A stretch of DNA of 64,000 nucleotides. It comes from Holophagales bacterium. GTDB taxonomy: Bacteria > Acidobacteriota > Thermoanaerobaculia > Multivoradales > Multivoraceae. The notes beneath the pieces were generated by a model. That model searched no databases, was not told the DNA's origin, and was given only the letters and a program-made list of their open reading frames with translations. A program made the translations under genes and the position numbers. Positions 58,461 through 64,000 of this stretch are shown one piece after another. Positions within the stretch are counted from its first letter, which is position 1, and each line of letters begins with the position of its first letter. The stretch covers positions 513,037-577,036 of the forward strand of contig VXVC01000004.1 of assembly GCA_009836625.1 (NCBI GenBank), given 5' to 3'.

Positions 58461-60626
58461 TCAGCTCTGCTCGCCGGTGGGGCTCCATGCTGTCACGACC
58501 GGCGCCGCGGCGGCGCGGCGCCGGTTGCCGAACAGGGTCTCGGCAGCCAGGACCACGGCCGCGGCGGCGATCAGGAACCACCACAGTCGCTGGCGCCGCT
58601 CGCGTTCTTCCGGAGTCTGGGCCGCTGCCTCCACCGCCGGACCGTCCTCCTCCTCCCTCGGTCGAATGCGGGACATGAACTCGTCCAGATCGAGTCGGCC
58701 GAGGTCGGACTCCACGACGGGCACGTTGCTCGCCAGGGTCAAGGGCTCGGTGGAGACGTCGGCCCGCACCTCCCGGAACTCGTAGAAGCCGGGCTCCTCC
58801 ACGTCCAGCAGCAGACCTCCGCCGTCCGCATCGACGCGGTTCTCGCGGCCCGACGGCGCGACCGAGACGTAGCCGTCTCCCCCGCTTCCCGGCGGCCCGC
58901 CCGGCAGTGTCACCTGGGCGACCTCGCCCACTCGATACCAGGAGCGAGGCAGCGAGTAGCCCGCCAGGTACTCCACCGAGCGATGGACGAAGGGGAGGAA
59001 CACAGCCTGAAGCGGCAGCGTGTTCCAGAAGGTGTCGAACGAAGTCGGCAGCACCAGGACGCGGCCGGAAGCAGCGTCCGACGCTCCGCCTTCCTCAGCC
59101 GCTGCCGGTATCAGGTCGAGCAGCGCCGGAGCACCGTCGTCGAAGCGCGCGATCACAGCCGAGCCTTCCGGAGGCACGAGCCGGTGATAGCGGAAGAAGG
59201 ACGCGGAAGAGAAGTCGCCGCTCCTGGCCGTGGCGAACACGTCGAAGACCGGATGGCCGGTGTCGAACCAGGCCAGGGAGCCGGCGCTGCCGGACAGCCG
59301 GTCCGCCTGCCGTTCGCTGGCCACGCCGAACTCCCTCAACAACCCGGCAGTGGAGGTCAGGCCGCGCTCGACCGAGAGCAGCAGGCCACCGCCGTCGCGC
59401 ACGAAGCCGGCGACCGCTTCGCCCGCCGAGGTCGACAGTTGCTGCGCCGCGTCGTTGATGACGACGACCGACTTGCCGTCGAGCATCGAGCGCTGGAAGC
59501 CGGACGCCTGCACCCGGCTCACCCGGTAGAAGGGCCGGCGGCCGAGCGCCAGGGCTTCTTCGAGATACCTGCCACGCCGACGGTCGCCGTCCGGCTCGAT
59601 CACGAGCACGCCGACCTCGTGCGCAGGCGACAACACGAAGCGGAACTCGTTGTCGGCGGCGAGGGAATCATCTCGCAGACGCACCGTGCCGCGCGTGGTG
59701 CGCTGCCGTTCGAGCACCTCGGGCGCGAAGTTGACCATCGTCGACGAGTCGACGCCGAGTTCGACCGCCCTGGTCTGGACCACCTCGCGATCCAGCAGCA
59801 GGTCGACTTCCGCCCGCAACGGCGTTCCGGTCGGGGCGGCCGACGACTCGCGGGCGACCAGGTAGCTCACGCGGGCCGCGATCCCCACCTGCTCGCGGTC
59901 GCCGCTGCGCGAATGGTCGAAGGCGACGTCGGTAAGGGCGGCGTTGCTCACCTCTTCGTCCTCCTCACCGACGTCGACGAGCCGCAGATCCACGCCGGCC
60001 GGCAGCGCCGCGACGTTCTCCGCTGTCCAGGACGAACGCTGGAAGTCACTCACGATGAGGAGTTCGCGCCGCCCCGGTTCCCCGGCCTCGGCCAGCACTC
60101 CACGGGCCATCTGAATCGCCGGTAGAAGCGAGGTGGACCGCGGCGCGACCTCCACGTCGCGAACCATCGCGGCCAGCAGCGCTCCGTCCGAAGTCGGCGC
60201 GCTCTGGAGTTCCGCCTCGTCCGAGTAGACGACCAGGGCGCCTCGATCAGCGGCGTCGAGCTCGCCGAAGGCCGACTCGGCCGCCGCGGCCGCCCGCTGC
60301 AAGCGATCGCCGAAGCCCATGCTGAACGAGTTGTCCAGCAGGACGACGACCAGCCGGCTGGTGGAGGCCGCGCCGGCGGCCGCGTCGCCCTGCCAGAGCG
60401 GCCGGGCAAACGCCAGGGCAAGCAACGCGACCGCGAGGCAGCGCATCAGGAGCAGCAGCACGTCTCGCAGCCGCCGCCGGCGCATCGAACGGTACGGCGC
60501 CCTGGAGATGAACATCAACGACGGGAACCGGACGACGCGGGTTCTGTGCCGCAGACGCAGGTGGATGAGCACCGGCACCGCAATGGCCGCGAGGCCGAGC
60601 AGGAAGAGAGGCGCCAGCAGACCCAC
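58461..60626 (-). CDS. BatA-type membrane protein with von Willebrand A domain
   Basis: 721 aa. The N-terminal BatA double-transmembrane domain is 'LLAPLFLLGLAAIAVPVLIHLRLRHRTRVVRFPSLMFI' followed by 'RDVLLLLMRCLAVALLALAFARPLW'. A VWA domain follows with the MIDAS motif 'DNSFS' (D-x-S-x-S). A glutamine-amidotransferase-like part ('VVVINDAAQQLSTSAGEAVAGFVRDGGGLLLSVE') and a final transmembrane helix ('LIAAAAVVLAAETLFG') complete it. It is likely the periplasmic effector that the MoxR ATPase acts upon. 7 bases follow the DUF58 gene. Confidence 0.9.
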   Translation of the reverse strand: MGLLAPLFLLGLAAIAVPVLIHLRLRHRTRVVRFPSLMFISRAPYRSMRRRRLRDVLLLLMRCLAVALLALAFARPLWQGDAAAGAASTSRLVVVLLDNSFSMGFGDRLQRAAAAAESAFGELDAADRGALVVYSDEAELQSAPTSDGALLAAMVRDVEVAPRSTSLLPAIQMARGVLAEAGEPGRRELLIVSDFQRSSWTAENVAALPAGVDLRLVDVGEEDEEVSNAALTDVAFDHSRSGDREQVGIAARVSYLVARESSAAPTGTPLRAEVDLLLDREVVQTRAVELGVDSSTMVNFAPEVLERQRTTRGTVRLRDDSLAADNEFRFVLSPAHEVGVLVIEPDGDRRRGRYLEEALALGRRPFYRVSRVQASGFQRSMLDGKSVVVINDAAQQLSTSAGEAVAGFVRDGGGLLLSVERGLTSTAGLLREFGVASERQADRLSGSAGSLAWFDTGHPVFDVFATARSGDFSSASFFRYHRLVPPEGSAVIARFDDGAPALLDLIPAAAEEGGASDAASGRVLVLPTSFDTFWNTLPLQAVFLPFVHRSVEYLAGYSLPRSWYRVGEVAQVTLPGGPPGSGGDGYVSVAPSGRENRVDADGGGLLLDVEEPGFYEFREVRADVSTEPLTLASNVPVVESDLGRLDLDEFMSRIRPREEEDGPAVEAAAQTPEERERRQRLWWFLIAAAAVVLAAETLFGNRRRAAAAPVVTAWSPTGEQS

Positions 60627-60633
60627 GGCGGCC

Positions 60634-61527
60634 TTACCTGGCCTTCATGGCGTACAGCCGGGCGGACAGGTAGCTGTAGAGCGCCGCGTCCAGAGGCTGG
60701 GAGATGTCGACCAGCGTGTAGTCGATGCCTGCCTCGACCAGGGCCCGGTCCAGTGTTTGCGTGTGCTCCCGGATCAGTTCGAGGTACTGGTCCCGCAGCA
60801 CATCCGGCATCACCGCTTCGCGCGCCCCGGTCTCCAGGTCTCTGAGGTCGAGCTCTCCGTCGAAGTCGAACCGGAGTTCCGCCGGGTCCAGCAGATGGAA
60901 GAGGATGACGTCGTTTCCCTTGTGCCGGAAACCGGCCGCGGTCCGGATCACGGTCTCGGGTTCCTCGTAGAAATCCGAGATCAGCACGACCATGCTCCGG
61001 CGGCGCACCGCGTCGACCACCTCGAGCAGCGGTTCGCGCAGGCTGCCGCCACCGCCCGGTTCGATCCGGTCGATCGTGTGGAGCACGACCTGAAGGTGCT
61101 TGGCCGCAGGCGGAACGTAGTCGACGATCCCGCTGTCGAAGGTAACCAGGCCGATGCGATCTTTCTGTTTGGAGGCGAAGTAGCCCAGGCAGGCGGCAAG
61201 GTAGCGCCCGTAATCGAGCTTGGTCAGGGCGCCTGTCCCGAAGTCCATCGACCGGGAGACGTCGATCGCGATCGTCAGGTTCGTGTTCGTATCCGCTTCG
61301 AACTCCTTCACGTAGAAGCGGTCCGTGCGGCAGAAGAGCTTCCAGTCGACGCGCCGGATGTCGTCGCCGGGCTGGTAGGCGCGGTACTCCGCGAAGTCCA
61401 TCGACCGCCCCAGGAACGGCGACCGGTGCAGGCCGCTGACAAAGCCCTCGACGACGGTCTTCGCGAGCAGGTCGAGACTGCTGATGCGCGCGAGCGTCCC
61501 GGTGTCGACGAACCTGCCGTACTTCAT
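60634..61527 (-). CDS. DUF58 domain-containing protein
   Basis: 297-aa cytoplasmic protein. The family signature 'GRSMDFAEYRAYQPGDDIRRVDWKLFCRTDRFYVKEFEADTN' is complete, and a VWA-like strand with 'IDVSRSM' (D-x-S-x-S) follows. It nearly always pairs with a MoxR ATPase, as here (16 bases downstream of it). The pair is thought to act in assembly or activation of the VWA membrane proteins; the molecular action is not known. Confidence 0.93.
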   Translation of the reverse strand: MKYGRFVDTGTLARISSLDLLAKTVVEGFVSGLHRSPFLGRSMDFAEYRAYQPGDDIRRVDWKLFCRTDRFYVKEFEADTNTNLTIAIDVSRSMDFGTGALTKLDYGRYLAACLGYFASKQKDRIGLVTFDSGIVDYVPPAAKHLQVVLHTIDRIEPGGGGSLREPLLEVVDAVRRRSMVVLISDFYEEPETVIRTAAGFRHKGNDVILFHLLDPAELRFDFDGELDLRDLETGAREAVMPDVLRDQYLELIREHTQTLDRALVEAGIDYTLVDISQPLDAALYSYLSARLYAMKAR

Positions 61528-61543
61528 GGCCCGGCCTTGCCCG

Positions 61544-62626
<1,083 letters not shown>

Positions 62627-62658
62627 GGGGATCGGGGCCGCGTCCGTTCAGGAACGGC

Positions 62659-63477
62659 TCAGTGGGTCATCCCGTAGATCAGGTAGTTGACCCCGAGCTT
62701 GAAGCCCTTCTGGGTCACGTCCACCGGGTAGAAGGTGGTCTCCGACCACTCCCAGAAATCGCCGATGTCCATGTTGTAGTTGATGACGGCCATCAGCCGC
62801 CGGCTCGGATCGTTGTTCTCGAAGACGCCGTAGATCCGGCCCCGCACCGGATAGAAGCGGGCGTCGTCGATGTCGAAGTTGATGTCCTCGAGCACGAAGA
62901 AGGAGCGGAAGACCGGGTGATCGACCGTGAGCGGCACGAGTTCGTAGCCGGGCAGGAGCCGCCCCATCTGCCGCTCGAAGTTCTCCCACTGCACGGGATA
63001 GCCGCGCACGTCGAAGAAATCGTCGAAGACCAGGAAGCCGCCCTTGAACAGGTAGGAGCGGAGGTTCTCGAGCTCCTCCTCCGTCGGGTTCCAGAAGCCC
63101 GGCTCGCAGAGATAGGCCCAGGGATGCTCGAACAGCCGGGGATCGGTCAACTCGAGGACGTTGCCGCCTTCCGTCTGCACCTCGACGTCGGTGATCTCGT
63201 CGACGATGCGCGTGAAGTTCTCCTCGGCGAACGGGTAGTCGTGGTTCCACTTCAGATCGAGTCCCCACATGAAGGGGCCGCCGCCCCAGATCGTCGGCTC
63301 GAAGCGGATCCGGGCGAACGTGAAGCCGCCCGAGTAGGGGAACGACGGGGTTTCCACCCTGGGCGCGGCAGGGCGCCAGTTCTCGTCGCGCGCGGACAGT
63401 CCGCCCGCCAACAGGGCGAGCGCCAGAACGCCCGCCAGGGCGGTAAACGTCCGACGTTTGCTGCGCGCTCCGGTCAC
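62659..63477 (-). CDS. Exported DUF4159-family protein
   Basis: 272 aa from GTG 63477. Signal peptide 'FTALAGVLALALLAGGLSA'. The DUF4159 region has 'FTFARIRFEPTIWGGGPFMWGLDLKWNHDYPFAEENFTRIVDE', 'LRSYLFKGGFLVFDDFFDVRGYPVQWENFERQM' and 'INYNMDIGDFWEW', a glutamine-amidotransferase-like fold with no evident catalytic Cys. GTG overlaps the stop of the upstream TPR gene (GTGA), so translation is likely coupled. DUF4159 genes are usual neighbours of MoxR/DUF58/BatA sets. Confidence 0.87.
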   Translation of the reverse strand: MTGARSKRRTFTALAGVLALALLAGGLSARDENWRPAAPRVETPSFPYSGGFTFARIRFEPTIWGGGPFMWGLDLKWNHDYPFAEENFTRIVDEITDVEVQTEGGNVLELTDPRLFEHPWAYLCEPGFWNPTEEELENLRSYLFKGGFLVFDDFFDVRGYPVQWENFERQMGRLLPGYELVPLTVDHPVFRSFFVLEDINFDIDDARFYPVRGRIYGVFENNDPSRRLMAVINYNMDIGDFWEWSETTFYPVDVTQKGFKLGVNYLIYGMTH

Positions 63478-64000
63478 GGCCCCTCTACTCCCGGCTGCCT
63501 TCCCTCTCTCGCGGGTCCCTTCCCGACCAGGTCGAGCAGCAGTTCCTGCGCCGGATCGTACCCCGGCGCCACCTCCAGGGCTCGCAACACAGCGCGCCGG
63601 GCCTGCCCAGGCCGACCCGCGTCCCGTTCGGCGAGAGCCAACTGGTAAAGCGCCTCCGCGCGGTCGGGCGGGTCCAGCGCGATCAGGGCGGCCCGCTCGC
63701 GCACGGCGACGTCGAACCGGCCGTCGGCGGAGGCGAACTGGGCGAGCCGGCGGTGCACGTCGGCGTCGAAGGGCGAGATGTAGAGCGTCCGCTCCAGGAT
63801 CGCCGCTTCTTCCCCGCTCCGGCCGGCCTCCGCCAGGAGATCGGCCAGCGCCAGGTGCTCGTCCCATGCCGTCTCGTTGTGCTGGAGCAGACTCTGCAGC
63901 GCCTCGATCGCCTCATCCTCGCGTTCCAGCTCCCGGTAGATCTCGGCCAGCAGCGTGTAGGCGTTGCCGGGTCCGACGAACTCGGGGAAGAGGTCGCGGC
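63474..64000 (-). CDS. TPR-repeat protein, 5' end cut by window
   Basis: The frame is open from the window edge to a stop at 63474. It reads as tetratricopeptide repeats: 'AYTLLAEIYRELEREDEAIEAL', 'WDEHLALADLLAEAGRSGEEAAILERTL', 'HRRLAQFASADGRFDVAVRERAALIALDP' and 'AEALYQLALAERDAGRPGQARRAVLRALEVAP'. The internal start at 63758 in the ORF track is not the gene start. It is upstream of DUF4159, so probably part of the Bat-type operon, where TPR proteins (BatE/BatC-like) are common. Confidence 0.85.
   Translation of the reverse strand, partial: RDLFPEFVGPGNAYTLLAEIYRELEREDEAIEALQSLLQHNETAWDEHLALADLLAEAGRSGEEAAILERTLYISPFDADVHRRLAQFASADGRFDVAVRERAALIALDPPDRAEALYQLALAERDAGRPGQARRAVLRALEVAPGYDPAQELLLDLVGKGPAREGRQPGVEGP

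Overview
This is a gene-dense, high-GC window (roughly two thirds G+C by eye) from a Gram-negative, probably aerobic heterotroph. It holds 43 protein-coding genes, counting the two cut by the window edges, and no gap above 300 bases. Two large TonB-dependent receptors, a DUF5916 outer-membrane barrel protein, lipoprotein and Sec signal peptides and a Bat-type MoxR/DUF58/BatA operon show a two-membrane cell. The mix of secreted BNR-repeat protein, DUF5916, sulfatase, DUF1080, matrixin protease and LLM-class oxidoreductases fits an Acidobacteriota-like environmental genome. That assignment is inference; no rRNA or other marker gene lies in the window. I saw no tRNA, rRNA, CRISPR array, insertion sequence or phage gene.

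Layout. 0-12 kb: the 3' end of a GH5 glycosidase, a sulfatase coupled to a CaiB-type CoA-transferase, an LLM oxidoreductase with an acyl-CoA synthetase, recQ followed by a POT transporter, a GST-like protein and an enoyl-CoA hydratase. 12-20.6 kb: two close TonB-receptor paralogues flank a secreted CHAT-domain protein that has lost both catalytic residues, a Cys-rich lipoprotein and a VapB-type antitoxin without its toxin. 20.8-25.8 kb: a coupled pair of acyl-CoA dehydrogenases, prfC, and a tandem RNase H protein with a decayed second domain. 25.8-37 kb: BNR-repeat protein, DUF5916 protein, gamma-glutamyltransferase-like protein, DUF482 (FemAB/GNAT-like) protein, clpS and clpA. 37-45 kb: LLM oxidoreductase, DUF1080 protein and acyl-CoA carboxylase beta chain on the minus strand, then a multidomain matrixin protease and an FAD-linked oxidase. 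45-48 kb: gamma-glutamylcyclotransferase, gshB and gor. 48-54.7 kb: DUF368 lipid-carrier transporter, amidohydrolase, enoyl-CoA hydratase, MBL hydrolase and a second coupled acyl-CoA dehydrogenase pair. 54.8-64 kb: a minus-strand operon TPR - DUF4159 - MoxR - DUF58 - BatA/VWA - DUF4175.

How the genes may work together. CoA-transferase, acyl-CoA synthetase, two enoyl-CoA hydratases, four acyl-CoA dehydrogenases and a carboxyltransferase point to degradation of fatty, sterol-like or branched carboxylic acids. gshB, gor, gamma-glutamylcyclotransferase, the GGT-like protein and the GST-like protein form a glutathione theme. clpS and clpA form the N-degron protease branch.

The items most worth following are the TonB-receptor/pseudo-CHAT island, the DUF482-clpS-clpA neighbourhood, the repeated TANNNT hexamer 7-10 bases upstream of start codons (a leaderless-transcript signature), and a set of intergenic palindromes, two of which share the same hairpin module.
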